A stretch of 64,000 bases of DNA from TMED88 sp964515335 (GCA_964515335.1 CAZETS010000014.1:1-64000); one strand, 5' to 3'; shown: positions 46,217 through 55,652, counted from the first letter of the stretch. Translations and numbers: made by a program. Notes: generated by a model from the sequence alone, not told the origin.

Positions 46217-46251
46217 GATTCGTGACTCGCGATTCGTGATTCGTGATTCGT
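46217..46251. repeat. tandem heptamer repeat upstream of the RHH-like gene
   Basis: Five 7-bp units (GATTCGT; the second reads GACTCGC) run without spacing at 46217-46251. They sit immediately upstream of the ATG at 46198 on the opposite strand, where they read ACGAATC. The location suggests iterated operator-like sites or slippage-prone DNA. Confidence 0.7.
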
Positions 46252-46406
46252 GATCGTCTCAGATGGTGTCGTGCGGCGCTGTTCCGACGACGCTTGCCGC
46301 TCCACTTTCTAGCTCGGCGCGGTTGATTGCCGGGTATAGCAGAAAATTCGCGAACGCAACGCCATGGTTTTCGCCCGTCGCGTCATTCTCCAAGAATTCA
46401 TATGGG

Positions 46407-46844
46407 TCAATTCGACTCATCGTCGATGGATCGCCGTGTCTGCTTGACGTCCGAGCGGCGCCGCTTCTCGCGCAGTCGACGTTCGCGCGATGCGCGCGTC
46501 GGTCGGGTGTGGACGCGCGTCTCCTGCATATGGAGCGCGGCGGCTACCAGGTCGGCCAGACGCTCGCGCGCCGCCTCGCGATTGCGGGCCCGACTACGCT
46601 CGTCGGCGACGTGCACCACCAGCTCGCCGCCCCTCGTCAGCCGCGTGCCCAGTCGCTCGAGCAGGCGGGCGCGCGTCTCTTCGTCGAGGGCCGCGCTCTC
46701 CCGCACGTTCCAGCGCAACGTGACCCGGGTAGACGTCTTGTTGACGTGCTGGCCGCCGGGACCACCGGCGCGGCTCGCGCTCTCGCGCAGCTCGCCGGCC
46801 GAAACCACGATGCCGGCGGTGATCTCCAGGTCCCTCGAAACCAT
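46407..46844 (-). CDS. arfB: alternative ribosome-rescue peptidyl-tRNA hydrolase
   Basis: 145 residues from ATG 46844 (a longer frame to 47009 reads as non-coding Arg/Ala-rich sequence). The release-factor catalytic loop is SRAGGPGGQHVNKTSTRVTL with the essential GGQ. The fold is that of ArfB/YaeJ, ending in the basic tail (RERRLREKRRRSDVKQTRR) that inserts into the empty mRNA channel. It rescues ribosomes stalled on non-stop mRNA without a stop codon. Length is typical. Confidence 0.92.
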   Translation of the reverse strand: MVSRDLEITAGIVVSAGELRESASRAGGPGGQHVNKTSTRVTLRWNVRESAALDEETRARLLERLGTRLTRGGELVVHVADERSRARNREAARERLADLVAAALHMQETRVHTRPTRASRERRLREKRRRSDVKQTRRSIDDESN

Positions 46845-47124
46845 CACGCCGCCCCCTGGACCCGAGCGCGCCGGAGCGCGAGCCGCCGTACGGGCACGCC
46901 CCGCCGGCCGGACCTCGCCCGCAGAGCCCCCCGCGCGAGCCGCCGGCACCGATTCGACTGGCTGCGCTCGGGCCGCGTCTCGGACGCTGGATTCGGACCG
47001 GCCCAGCATACAGGAGCAGGCTTCGGGCTATCATCGGGCACCCACGGGCGCGTGGGATCGTGCCGAGCCCACGAGAAGACCAGGACAGGACCGCGGCACC
47101 CAACCGGAGAATCGGAGCCAGCAC

Positions 47125-47745
47125 ATGCGCACGACGCATCGGATCGACACGTCATCGTCCCGACCCTCTCGAGCCAGCGTCCTCGGCGTAGTCCTGGCCG
47201 CAGGCTTCGCGTTCGCCTGCGGGAGCGACGGAACCGAAGGAGCGCCCATCCCGGACAACAGCCCGCTCGCCGGGGCGCCGGATTGGGTGCTGCAGGGGTG
47301 CGCCGCCTACTGGGACGATGACGACGATGCCCGGATCTGCGGCGTCGGCTCGGTGGCGGGCACCCGCAACATCTCGCTGGCCCGCACCGCCGCCATCGGC
47401 CGGGCGCGCACCGAGATTGCGCGGAGCCTGCAGGTCAAGGTGCAGTCGATGTTGAAGGACTACTCGGCCACCACGAGCGGCGGCGAGAACTTCGGCGGCG
47501 AGGCCAACGACGAGCAGTACATCGAGGACGTCTCGAAGCAGATCACGCAGCTCACGCTCAGCGGCACGACGCTGCAGGACACCTGGGTCGGTCCCGACGG
47601 AACGCTCTACACGTTGGTTTCGCTCGACGTCGAGAACTTCTCGGACTCGCTCGACCAGATCAGCAGTCTCTCCGAGAAGGTTCGCGAGGCCGTCAAGGAG
47701 CGCGCCGACGCCTCGTTCCGCGAGCTCGACGAAGAGACGAACTGA
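47125..47745 (+). CDS. LPP20-family lipoprotein
   Basis: 206-residue lipoprotein. A basic N terminus and hydrophobic stretch (SVLGVVLAAGFAFACGSDG) give a lipobox cleaved before Cys. The mature part is the LPP20 domain: GAPDWVLQGCAAYW, ICGVGSVAGTRNISLARTAAIG, RARTEIARSLQVKVQSML and YTLVSLDVENF. It is probably an outer-membrane lipoprotein; function is unknown in this family outside Helicobacter. It is convergent with the hypothetical gene ending at 47772. Confidence 0.9.
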   Translation: MRTTHRIDTSSSRPSRASVLGVVLAAGFAFACGSDGTEGAPIPDNSPLAGAPDWVLQGCAAYWDDDDDARICGVGSVAGTRNISLARTAAIGRARTEIARSLQVKVQSMLKDYSATTSGGENFGGEANDEQYIEDVSKQITQLTLSGTTLQDTWVGPDGTLYTLVSLDVENFSDSLDQISSLSEKVREAVKERADASFRELDEETN

Positions 47746-47771
47746 GCGGGGCGGGGGGCGGTGGCAACCGC

Positions 47772-48344
47772 TCAGTCCACCCAGTAGAGGCAGCGCGACG
47801 GGCAGGCCTCGATGCCCGCCCGGGCGAGGGGCTCCCACTCGGCGGGGATCCAGGCGAGCAGCGCCGCGATCGGCTCGTCGGGTCGGCTCGCGTAGGTGCG
47901 ACCCCAGGCCAGCAGCCAGAGATCCCAGGGCGGTCGGTCGTCTACGTCGAACAGCCCGCGCGAGGCCGCCTGGGCCTCGCCGCCCCCGATCGACATGTCG
48001 ACCTCGCACACGATCAGCCGGCCGTCGCCCACGCCCGAGACCGACTCGGCGTGAGCGGCCGCCTCCCGCGGCGCCAGGCACTCGGCCAGGCGCTCGGCTC
48101 GCCGCTCGGCCAGGGCGAGCAGCGCCGCATCGAGCGCCGCCAGGCTCGACTCCTCCTCGAGATCGGGCTCGAGGGCCGGCGTGCGCGCGCGGCGATCGGC
48201 CGCGAGATCGACCGGCAGCGCCCGCCACCAACGCCGCACATCGCGCAGCCGAAGCGCCAGCACGGCCCGGCGGTCTGCCGAGAGCTCGCGGTCGAGGTCG
48301 AGGGGCAGGTCGCGCCGCCGCCGGGTCGAGAGGAGGTTCACCAC
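47772..48344 (-). CDS. hypothetical protein
   Basis: 190 residues, no family recognised. The N-terminal half is Arg/Leu/Ala-rich and probably helical (ALRLRDVRRWWRALPVDLAA, LAALDAALLALAERRAERLA). The C-terminal half has an order-promoting stretch with strand-like sequence (GRLIVCEVDMSIGGG), many Trp (PPWDLWLLAWGRTYA, AWIPAEWEPLARAG) and an acidic end. There is no signal or transmembrane segment. It lies immediately 5' of the protease gene end on the same strand. Confidence 0.55.
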   Translation of the reverse strand: MVNLLSTRRRRDLPLDLDRELSADRRAVLALRLRDVRRWWRALPVDLAADRRARTPALEPDLEEESSLAALDAALLALAERRAERLAECLAPREAAAHAESVSGVGDGRLIVCEVDMSIGGGEAQAASRGLFDVDDRPPWDLWLLAWGRTYASRPDEPIAALLAWIPAEWEPLARAGIEACPSRCLYWVD

Positions 48345-48393
48345 CGCGCCGGTCCACCTCCACGATCGCGCAAAGTCGCTGCTCGCCGGGCTG

Positions 48394-49506
48394 CTAGAGG
48401 TCGGAGTCCATCTCGTCGTCGAAGGATCCGTCGAGCTCGTCGAAGGCGCCCTTCGCCTTCTCGCGGGTCCGCTTGTAGACGTCCTTCATGGCCCGGTCGA
48501 GCCGGAAGTTGCGGTTCGGGACGCCGAACATCCACTCGCCGTTCTCGCCCTCGAACTCGCGCGGCCCCGCTTCGCGCCCTTCGCCCGGCTCGTCGGCGGG
48601 CACAGGGGGCGCAGCCGGCTCGGAGGACGCGGACGCACGAGACTCGGGGGACGGCGGATCCGGCACGCCGGCCCGGGGATTGCCGCCAGGCGGCGACGGC
48701 TCGGCGCGCGGCTGCGGGACGGGCGCCGGCACCGGCTCGCGAGCGGAATCGGCGCGCCGGACGGCCGTGAGACCGGCGGCATGGTGGCCGAGCCACTCGA
48801 GGGCCATCGCGCTGCGCAGCGAGTAGTTGAGACCCTCGAGTGGCAGCCCCTGCTTGTTGACCCGACGCACGAAAGTGTTGACACCGATCAGCCGCGCGTT
48901 CTCGTCGAGCAGCGGCCCGCCGGAGTTGCCCGGATTGATGGCGGTGTCGGTCTGGAAGACGTCGCGCACGCCGTCGCGGCGCACGCTCGAGACGGTGCCG
49001 GTCGTGAGCGTCCACAGCCCGCCACCACCCGGATGGCCGATCGCCGCCACCGGCTCGCCCACCTCGACCTCCTCCGAGTCGCCGATGTCGATCGCCTCGA
49101 GTCCGGGCGGCGGATCGACGATCTGCAGCAGCGCGAGGTCGAGGGCCTCGTCGCGCGCCACCACGCGCACCCTGAGCGGCGAGCGAAGATCGCGCCGGTC
49201 GTCGCCGGTGACGCGCGCGGGCTTGAGGAAGACCTGCAGCGTCCGGTAGGGGCGCCTGGTCCGGGCATCCACGACGACGTGGTCGTTGGTCAGGACGAGG
49301 CCCTGCGCGGACACGATGGTGCCCGTCCCCGAGCCGCCGCGGCCCTTCGCATCGAAGCCGAAGATCACCACCACGCTCGGCGCCGACTCGCGGTACACCG
49401 TCGCGGCCGAGAAGGCCTGTGCGCCCCCGGCCAGCAGGACGGCGGCCGCCACCCCGAGGACCCCGAGCGCCATCAAGCGCCGGCTACGTCGTCGATCGCT
49501 GTCCAC
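48394..49506 (-). CDS. exported trypsin-like serine protease (S1C/HtrA-type without PDZ)
   Basis: 370 residues from GTG 49506, supported by GGAGG 6 nt upstream; a longer frame to 49872 is low-quality. The signal peptide is MALGVLGVAAAVLLAGGAQA. Catalytic triad: His in VLTNDHVVV, Asp in EALDLALLQIV, Ser in INPGNSGGPL, with the oxyanion loop intact. The protease domain ends near residue 220. A long Pro/Ala-rich linker and a short acidic end (DELDGSFDDEMDSDL) replace the PDZ domains of HtrA/DegP. It is probably a periplasmic protein-quality or regulated protease. Confidence 0.88.
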   Translation of the reverse strand: MDSDRRRSRRLMALGVLGVAAAVLLAGGAQAFSAATVYRESAPSVVVIFGFDAKGRGGSGTGTIVSAQGLVLTNDHVVVDARTRRPYRTLQVFLKPARVTGDDRRDLRSPLRVRVVARDEALDLALLQIVDPPPGLEAIDIGDSEEVEVGEPVAAIGHPGGGGLWTLTTGTVSSVRRDGVRDVFQTDTAINPGNSGGPLLDENARLIGVNTFVRRVNKQGLPLEGLNYSLRSAMALEWLGHHAAGLTAVRRADSAREPVPAPVPQPRAEPSPPGGNPRAGVPDPPSPESRASASSEPAAPPVPADEPGEGREAGPREFEGENGEWMFGVPNRNFRLDRAMKDVYKRTREKAKGAFDELDGSFDDEMDSDL

Positions 49507-49712
49507 CGCGTCCTCCCTCGCCTGATGGCTCGCCGCAATCCCGCACCGGGCGGGCGAGCAGCCCCGGGAGTCAGTGCCCGACCACCATACACGAGTTACA
49601 TCCGGGCGAAAGCTCGAGGCGCGAGCGGGCGACCGATGCGCGATATGATGGCGCGAAGCCGGCCGATGTCGGCCGTCCCCCACCTCTTCCCGACCCGCCC
49701 GACGGAGCTCCC

Positions 49713-50810
49713 ATGCGCGCCGCTGTCCTCGAAGCTGCCGGCTCCCCGATCGAAATCGACGAGGTCGAGATCGCCCCGCCGGGTCCGGGCCAGGTGCGCG
49801 TCGCCGTGCGCTACTGCGGCTGCTGCCACTCGGACCTGTCGATCGCCGAGGGCTCGTTTCCCGCCCCGACACCGATCGTGCTCGGCCACGAGGCCTCGGG
49901 CGTCGTCGAGGAGCTCGGGGCAGGCGTCGACCGCCTCGCCGTCGGCGACCACGTCGTGCTCACCCCCGTGCCGCCCTGCGGCACCTGTTACTGGTGCGTG
50001 CGCGGCGAGGCCAGCAGCTGCGTGAACTCGACCGCGATCATGACCAACCAGTTCCCGGACGGGCAGACGGGCCTGTCGCGCGGGGGCGCCGTCGTCTATC
50101 GCGGCGTGGGTGTCGGTGCGTTCTCCGAATACGTGGTGACCGAGGCGACCGGCGCCGTGAAGATCCCCGACGAGGTGCCCCTCGAGGTCGCCTGCCTGGT
50201 GGGCTGCGCGGTCCAGACCGGCGTCGGCGCCGTGCTCAACACCGCGCAGGTCGTCGAGGGCGCCACCGTCCTGGTGCTCGGCCTCGGCGGCATCGGCCTG
50301 TCCGTCGTACAGGGCGCGCGCCTCGCCGCCGCCTCGCGCATCATCGTGTCGGACCCGGTCGCCCGGCGCCGCGAGGTCGCCGGCGCCCTCGGCGCGACCG
50401 ACTTCATCGACCCGACGAGCGAGGACGTGATCGCCCGCACCCAGCAGCTGACGGGCGGCATCGGCGCCGACTACGCGTTCGAGTGCGCGGGCCGCAGCGA
50501 GCTGATCACCGCCGCCACCCTCGCCACCCGCAACCGGGGCACCACCGTCTGCGTCGGCGCACCGCCCGTCACCGACAGCCTCAATGTCGCACCCGCCTCG
50601 CTGTTCGTCGTCTCCGAGCGCAAGCTGATGGGAACCCTTCTCGGAAGCTCCAACTCGCTGCTCGAGATCCCCCGACTGATCGCCCTCTATCAGGCAGGCC
50701 GCCTCGACCTCGATGCGCTGATCACCGCGCGTCGTCCCCTCGAAGAAATCAACGATGCCATGGCGGATCTGACCGCGAGCCGGGGAATCCGGACGGTGCT
50801 GGAGATCTAG
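49713..50810 (+). CDS. zinc-dependent medium-chain alcohol dehydrogenase
   Basis: 365 residues from ATG 49713 (GGAG upstream). MDR fold, NAD(P)+-dependent. The catalytic Zn site has Cys (YCGCCHSDLS) and His (LGHEASGVVEELG). The structural Zn lobe is CGTCYWCVRGEASSC. The Rossmann motif VLVLGLGGIGLSVVQG is followed by IIVSDPVARR, an Asp suited to NAD. The C-terminal half shows CVGAPPVTD. It is a class III/alcohol-dehydrogenase-like member of unknown substrate. It is divergent from the protease gene and followed by a hairpin. Confidence 0.92.
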   Translation: MRAAVLEAAGSPIEIDEVEIAPPGPGQVRVAVRYCGCCHSDLSIAEGSFPAPTPIVLGHEASGVVEELGAGVDRLAVGDHVVLTPVPPCGTCYWCVRGEASSCVNSTAIMTNQFPDGQTGLSRGGAVVYRGVGVGAFSEYVVTEATGAVKIPDEVPLEVACLVGCAVQTGVGAVLNTAQVVEGATVLVLGLGGIGLSVVQGARLAAASRIIVSDPVARRREVAGALGATDFIDPTSEDVIARTQQLTGGIGADYAFECAGRSELITAATLATRNRGTTVCVGAPPVTDSLNVAPASLFVVSERKLMGTLLGSSNSLLEIPRLIALYQAGRLDLDALITARRPLEEINDAMADLTASRGIRTVLEI

Positions 50811-50849
50811 ATCCTCGAACCGCCTACCGGGCACCCCAGCCCGGGAATC

Positions 50850-50870
50850 CCGCCGGCACAATTCCGGCGG
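50850..50870 (+). terminator. hairpin downstream of the alcohol dehydrogenase gene
   Basis: Perfect 7-bp inverted repeat CCGCCGG/CCGGCGG with loop CACAATT, 40 bp after the dehydrogenase stop and 105 bp before msrP. There is no T tract, so it may be a terminator of the bulky GC type or only a stem-loop. Confidence 0.35.
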
Positions 50871-50974
50871 CAGGTAACCTCGCCGCCGCCGGCCACGTAG
50901 AGATATTCGAGCGTCGCCGAGGGTCCGTTGGAGCGGACCGAGCGCCCCATCGGCGAGCGCATCGGGGAGTCTTC

Positions 50975-51964
50975 ATGTTGATTCGAACACGGCCGGATAT
51001 CCGGGCCAGCGAGATCACAGATCGCAGCGCCTATCTCGATCGGCGGAGATTCCTCCGCGACGGCGCGCTCGCCGTGGCGGGCGCCGCCGGCGCCGCCTCC
51101 TGGCTGGCGGCCTGCGGGGCGCCGGAAGAGGCGCGCGCTGCGCCCTCGAAAGCCGTGCCGCCGCGTCCGCTCGAGGGCGTCCGCCCTGCCCCGGCCGTCT
51201 ACCGGGTCGACGACACGCCGACCGACCACGAGGACGCCACGACCTACAACAACTTCTACGAGCTCGGCCTCGACAAGGGCGACCCGGCGAGGAACGCGCA
51301 CCGGCTGCACACGGAGCCGTGGTCGGTCGTCGTCGAGGGCGAGGTCGGCAAGCCGGGACGCATCCCGCTCGAGGATCTGCTCCGCCCGCACCCGCTCGAG
51401 GAGCGCATCTATCGCCTGCGCTGCGTCGAAGCCTGGTCGATGGTGATCCCGTGGATCGGCATCCCGCTCGGCGACGTGCTCGCGCGCTTCGAGCCGACGA
51501 GCAAGGCCCGCTACGTGGCGTTCGAGACCATTCTCGACCGCGAGAACCTGCCCGGACAGCGCCGCCGCGTGCTCGACTGGCCGTACCGCGAGGGCCTGCG
51601 CCTCGACGAAGCCATGCACCCGCTCGCGCTGCTCGCGGTGGGGATGTACGGCGAGACGCTGCCGGCGCAGAACGGAGCGCCGCTGCGTCTCGTGGTGCCC
51701 TGGAAGTACGGGTTCAAGAGCATCAAGTCGATCGTGCGCATCCGCCTGCAGAGCGACCAGCCGACCACCAGCTGGAACGCGGCGACGCCGCGGGAGTACG
51801 GCTTCTACGCCAACGTGAACCCCGAGGTCGACCACCCGCGTTGGAGCCAGGCTCGCGAGCGCCGCATCGGCGAATGGCGCAAGCGCCCCACCCTCCCGTT
51901 CAACGGCTACGCGGACCAGGTGGCGTCGCTGTACGGCGGGATGAACCTGCGGAAGCTCTACTGA
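50975..51964 (+). CDS. msrP: periplasmic methionine-sulfoxide reductase, molybdopterin subunit
   Basis: 329 residues from ATG 50975 (GGGGAG upstream). The Tat signal (DRRRFLRDGALAVAGAAGAA) is followed by the YedY/MsrP oxidoreductase-molybdopterin fold, with the Mo-coordinating Cys in YRLRCVEAWSMVIPW. The C-terminal pattern EYGFYANVNPEVDHPRWSQA is typical. It repairs oxidised Met in periplasmic proteins using electrons from MsrQ. The stop is 1 bp from the msrQ start. Confidence 0.96.
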   Translation: MLIRTRPDIRASEITDRSAYLDRRRFLRDGALAVAGAAGAASWLAACGAPEEARAAPSKAVPPRPLEGVRPAPAVYRVDDTPTDHEDATTYNNFYELGLDKGDPARNAHRLHTEPWSVVVEGEVGKPGRIPLEDLLRPHPLEERIYRLRCVEAWSMVIPWIGIPLGDVLARFEPTSKARYVAFETILDRENLPGQRRRVLDWPYREGLRLDEAMHPLALLAVGMYGETLPAQNGAPLRLVVPWKYGFKSIKSIVRIRLQSDQPTTSWNAATPREYGFYANVNPEVDHPRWSQARERRIGEWRKRPTLPFNGYADQVASLYGGMNLRKLY

Positions 51965-51965
51965 G

Positions 51966-52619
51966 GTGCGCGCCACCGGTCGTCCCGTCCGCGTCGGGGT
52001 CGCGCTGCTCGGCCTCGCGCCCTTCTTCGCCCTCGGCCTCGGCGTCGCACGGGACAGCCTCGGCGCCGACCCGCCCGAGGTGCTGCTGCACGAGACCGGC
52101 GAGTGGGCGCTGCGCTGGCTGCTGGCCACGCTCGCGGTGACCCCGCTGCGCCGCCTCTTCGGATGGTCGTGGCTGGCGCCGCATCGGCGCACGTTCGGGC
52201 TGCTGGCCTACTTCTACGCGTGTCTCCACTTCACCAGCTACCTGGTATTCGAACTCGGCTTCGCCTGGGGCGAACTCGGCGCCGACATCCTCGAGCGGCC
52301 CTACATCACGGTGGGCTTCTCCACGCTGCTCCTGCTCACCCCCCTGGCCATCACGTCCACGCGCGGCTGGATGCGCCGGCTCGGCCGGCGCTGGCGGCAA
52401 CTGCACCGACTCGCCTACGTGGCCGCGGTGGGCGGCGTGGTGCACTTCCTCTGGTCCGTCAAGGCGGACCTCAGCGAGCCCCTCTTCTACGGCGCCATCG
52501 CCGCCGCGCTGCTCGGATACCGCCTCTACGGGAACGAACCCGCCCGGGCTTCGCGAAAGCGCGAGAGCTGTGCGAGGCTCCCGCGCCCGGAGCAGAGCCC
52601 GAGCGACGGCGCTGCCTGA
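51966..52619 (+). CDS. msrQ: haem-binding membrane subunit of the MsrPQ system
   Basis: 217 residues from GTG 51966, which begins 1 bp after the msrP stop. Six-helix ferric-reductase-like protein with His ligands in HRRTFGLLAYFYACLHFTSY, LHRLAYVAAVGGVVHFLW and the N-terminal LLHETGEWALRW. It passes quinone-pool electrons to MsrP. The C terminus is basic and disordered. The msrPQ arrangement is standard. Confidence 0.95.
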   Translation: MRATGRPVRVGVALLGLAPFFALGLGVARDSLGADPPEVLLHETGEWALRWLLATLAVTPLRRLFGWSWLAPHRRTFGLLAYFYACLHFTSYLVFELGFAWGELGADILERPYITVGFSTLLLLTPLAITSTRGWMRRLGRRWRQLHRLAYVAAVGGVVHFLWSVKADLSEPLFYGAIAAALLGYRLYGNEPARASRKRESCARLPRPEQSPSDGAA

Positions 52620-52629
52620 AGAGGCCCTC

Positions 52630-53868
52630 GTGACCGACCCCAGCGATTCCGCCGAATCCGCACCCCCGGCGACCGACGCGGCCGACCGCGAACGCGGCGA
52701 CTACCCGAGCGACGTCCACGTCCTCCACGTGGACGACCGCGAGTTCATCCTGGTCGGCACCGCCCACATCTCCAAGCACTCGGTCCACCTGGTGCGCGAA
52801 GTGATCGAGCGCGAGCGCCCGGATGCGGTGAGCATCGAACTCGACGCGCAGCGCTACGAGGCGTTGTCCCAAGAGAGGCACTTCGAAGCGCAGGACCTGC
52901 GCGCGATCATCCGCAACAAGCAGCTGGCCCCGTTGCTGATGAACCTGCTGCTCGCCTCGTACCAGAAGCGGCTCGGTATGAAGCTCGGCGTGATGCCCGG
53001 CAGCGAGCTGCTCGAGGCCGCCAAGGCCGCCGAGGCGCTGGGCATTCCGATCTCGCTTTGCGACCGCGACGTGCGGATCACCCTGCGCCGCGCGTGGTCG
53101 TCGCTCTCGCTCTGGAAGAAGCTCACGCTCCTGTCGGGCGTCTTCGCGAGCGCCTTCGAGACGCCGGAGATCACCGAGGAGGAGCTCACGCGCATCCGCG
53201 AGGCCGACGTGCTGACCGAGCTGATGAACGAGCTCGGTGAGAACCTGCCCGACCTCAAGCGCGCGCTCATCGACGAGCGCGACAGCTACCTGGCCCAGAA
53301 GATCCGGCAGACCGAGGGCCGGCGGATCGTCGCGGTGGTGGGCGCGGGGCACGTCTCGGGCATGACGCGGGCGATCGTCGAGCACGAGGAGATCGACCTC
53401 GCGGCCATCGAGGAGATTCCGCCGGCCTCGGGGGCCTGGAAGCTCTTCGGCTGGGGGATTCCGGCGATCATCCTGGGCTCGATCGCCTGGATCGGCTTGA
53501 GCCAGGGCTTCGTCGAGGCCGGCCAGAACGCGGCGTTCTGGTTCTTTGCGAACGCGGTGCCGTCGGGCATCGGCGCGCTGGTGGCTCTCGCCCATCCGCT
53601 CACGGTGCTCGCTGCCTTCGTCGCCGCTCCGTTCACGAGCCTCACGCCGGTGATCGGCGCCGGTTACGTGGCCGCCTTCGTACAGACCTGGTACGTGCCC
53701 CCGACCGTGCAGGAGATCCGAACCGTGGGCGACCAGATCGCCACGTTCTCCGGCTGGTGGAAGAATCGTCTGCTACGCATCCTGCTCGTCTTCATCCTGA
53801 CGACGGTCGGCAGCATCGTGGGCACCTGGGTCGGCGGCATCGAGATCGTCGGCAACGCGGTGCGCTGA
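52630..53868 (+). CDS. TraB/GumN-family membrane protein
   Basis: 412 residues from GTG 52630 (GAGG 6 nt upstream; an ATG at 52570 would overlap msrQ). The N-terminal TraB domain has FILVGTAHISKHSVHLVREV, DAVSIELDAQRYEAL and GAGHVSGMTRAI, a Tiki/TraB-type metallo-fold. Several C-terminal helices follow (IPAIILGSIAWIGL, GALVALAHPLTVLAAFVAAP, LLRILLVFILTTVGSIVG), as in archaeal/bacterial TraB membrane proteins. A protease-like role is suspected for the family. It is on the same strand as msrPQ, 10 bp after msrQ. Confidence 0.9.
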   Translation: MTDPSDSAESAPPATDAADRERGDYPSDVHVLHVDDREFILVGTAHISKHSVHLVREVIERERPDAVSIELDAQRYEALSQERHFEAQDLRAIIRNKQLAPLLMNLLLASYQKRLGMKLGVMPGSELLEAAKAAEALGIPISLCDRDVRITLRRAWSSLSLWKKLTLLSGVFASAFETPEITEEELTRIREADVLTELMNELGENLPDLKRALIDERDSYLAQKIRQTEGRRIVAVVGAGHVSGMTRAIVEHEEIDLAAIEEIPPASGAWKLFGWGIPAIILGSIAWIGLSQGFVEAGQNAAFWFFANAVPSGIGALVALAHPLTVLAAFVAAPFTSLTPVIGAGYVAAFVQTWYVPPTVQEIRTVGDQIATFSGWWKNRLLRILLVFILTTVGSIVGTWVGGIEIVGNAVR

Positions 53869-53914
53869 TCGGCACAGAGCGGCCGACCTCCGAGCGCTGG
53901 CATAGCCTACCGGG

Positions 53915-55624
53915 ATGGACGCGATCCTCGAGCTGACACGCGGCGCCGGCCCGCTTCTCACGCTGTCGATCGTGATCCTCGTCGGCGTGGCGTTCGGGTC
54001 GCTGACACGGCGGATCGGCCTGCCCGGGGTGACGGGACAGATCCTCGCGGGCATCCTGATGGGCGAAGCCGGCCTCCGGCTGTTCGAGGCCGAGGCCCTA
54101 CGCGAGCTCGAGCCGCTCACCCATCTCGCCCTCGGCCTGATCGCGGTGACGGTGGGCGCCCACCTCAACATCGGGCGTCTGCGCAACGCGGGGCGGCGGC
54201 TCTCTCTGCTGCTGCTCTTCGAGGCGACGGTGACGCCACTCGTCGTCTTTGCGGTGGTCTTCGCCGTGACGGGCCGGCCCCCGGCGCTGGCCCTGCTGCT
54301 GGCCGCCGTATCGATCGCGACGGCCCCCGCCACCATCGTCGCGGTGGTGCGGGAGGCGCGCGCCAAGGGCGTCTTCGTCAAGACCCTGATCGCCGCCGTC
54401 GCGCTGAACAACATGGCCTGCATCGTGCTCTTCGAAGTGGCGCGAGCCCTCGGCGCGACGTGGTGGGGGACGGACGGCGCGCCGCGGGGCGGCGGCTTCG
54501 AGGAAGCCTGCCTCGAGCTGGCCGGGGCGGCGGCGATCGGCGCGGGCGTCGCGCTCACGATGGAGCAGTTCGCGCGGCTCGCCGTGCTGCCGCACCGGGT
54601 CGCGACCGGCGCCGTGCTGGCGCTGATCTTCACCTCGGGCCTCGCCACCACGCTGGGGCTCTCGTCGCTGCTCGCCTGTCTGGTGCTCGGCGCCGTCCAG
54701 ACCAACGTCGCCCGCACGCGCAGCCACGTCGTCGACTCGGTGTTCGCCGACTTCGAGCCGACCATCCTCGCCATCTTCTTCACGCTGGCGGGGATGCACC
54801 TCACGACCTCGCACCTGGCGGCGGCCGGCGCGATCGCGGTGGCCTACTTCGTGGCGCGGATCGCGGGCAAGATGCTCGCGGCGGGTCTGGCCATGCGGCT
54901 CGCGCGCGCGACCGAGCGCGTCCGCCGCAACCTCGGCCTGGCGCTCGTCCCCCAGGCGGGCGTGGCGGTCGGGCTGGTGATCGTGATCCAGGGCGATCCC
55001 GCGTACGCGCATCTGTCGGGACTGTTCAGCGCCGTCGTGCTCTCGGTGGTGACGGTGAACGAGATCGTCGGGCCGATCCTCACGCGCTTCGCCCTGGCCC
55101 GCGCGGGCGAGGTAGGGCGCGACCGCGTGCGGCTGATCGACTTCCTCGAGGAGGAGAACATCCAGACCGACTTCCGCGCGGGCAGCAAGGACGAGGCCAT
55201 CGACTCGCTCGTCGACCTGCTGATCCGCAGCCACGGCCTGACCGGCGCCCACCGCGAAGCGCTGCTCGAAAGCGTGCGCGAACGCGAGGCCCAGGCGTCG
55301 ACCTGTCTCGGCGGCGGGCTCGCGGTGCCCCACGGCATCCTGCCCTCGGGCTACCCGATGGTGGGGGCGATGGCGCTCTCGCGTGAAGGACTCGGGTTCG
55401 AGACGCCGGACGGTCGGCCGGTTCATTGCATGGTGCTGCTCGGCACCTCACCCGAAGAGCGCGACCGGCACTTGCAGGTGCTCGCAGCCCTCGCCCGCAC
55501 GATCGGCGTCGACCCGGCCTTCCAGGAGCAGCTCTTCAACTCCACCAGCGCCGCCCACGCCTGGGAGATCCTCCACGGCGAGGACAGCGAGGACTTCAAC
55601 TACTTCCTGGCGGAAGGCGAGTAG
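53915..55624 (+). CDS. cation:proton antiporter fused to PTS EIIA-2-like domain
   Basis: 569 residues. The CPA1/CPA2-like transporter (about 1-390) has LPGVTGQILAGILMGEAGL, SIATAPATIVAVVREA and IFFTLAGMHLTTSH. The C-terminal EIIA-2 (fructose/nitrogen PTS) domain (about 410-565) has GGGLAVPHGILPSG with the phosphorylatable His position and ends HAWEILHGEDSE. It suggests phosphate-signal or sugar-linked gating of ion exchange. No other PTS genes are seen. Stop at 55624, followed by a strong hairpin at 55653. Confidence 0.88.
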   Translation: MDAILELTRGAGPLLTLSIVILVGVAFGSLTRRIGLPGVTGQILAGILMGEAGLRLFEAEALRELEPLTHLALGLIAVTVGAHLNIGRLRNAGRRLSLLLLFEATVTPLVVFAVVFAVTGRPPALALLLAAVSIATAPATIVAVVREARAKGVFVKTLIAAVALNNMACIVLFEVARALGATWWGTDGAPRGGGFEEACLELAGAAAIGAGVALTMEQFARLAVLPHRVATGAVLALIFTSGLATTLGLSSLLACLVLGAVQTNVARTRSHVVDSVFADFEPTILAIFFTLAGMHLTTSHLAAAGAIAVAYFVARIAGKMLAAGLAMRLARATERVRRNLGLALVPQAGVAVGLVIVIQGDPAYAHLSGLFSAVVLSVVTVNEIVGPILTRFALARAGEVGRDRVRLIDFLEEENIQTDFRAGSKDEAIDSLVDLLIRSHGLTGAHREALLESVREREAQASTCLGGGLAVPHGILPSGYPMVGAMALSREGLGFETPDGRPVHCMVLLGTSPEERDRHLQVLAALARTIGVDPAFQEQLFNSTSAAHAWEILHGEDSEDFNYFLAEGE

Positions 55625-55652
55625 GAGCCCGATCCGAAACGGGTTGCGGCGC

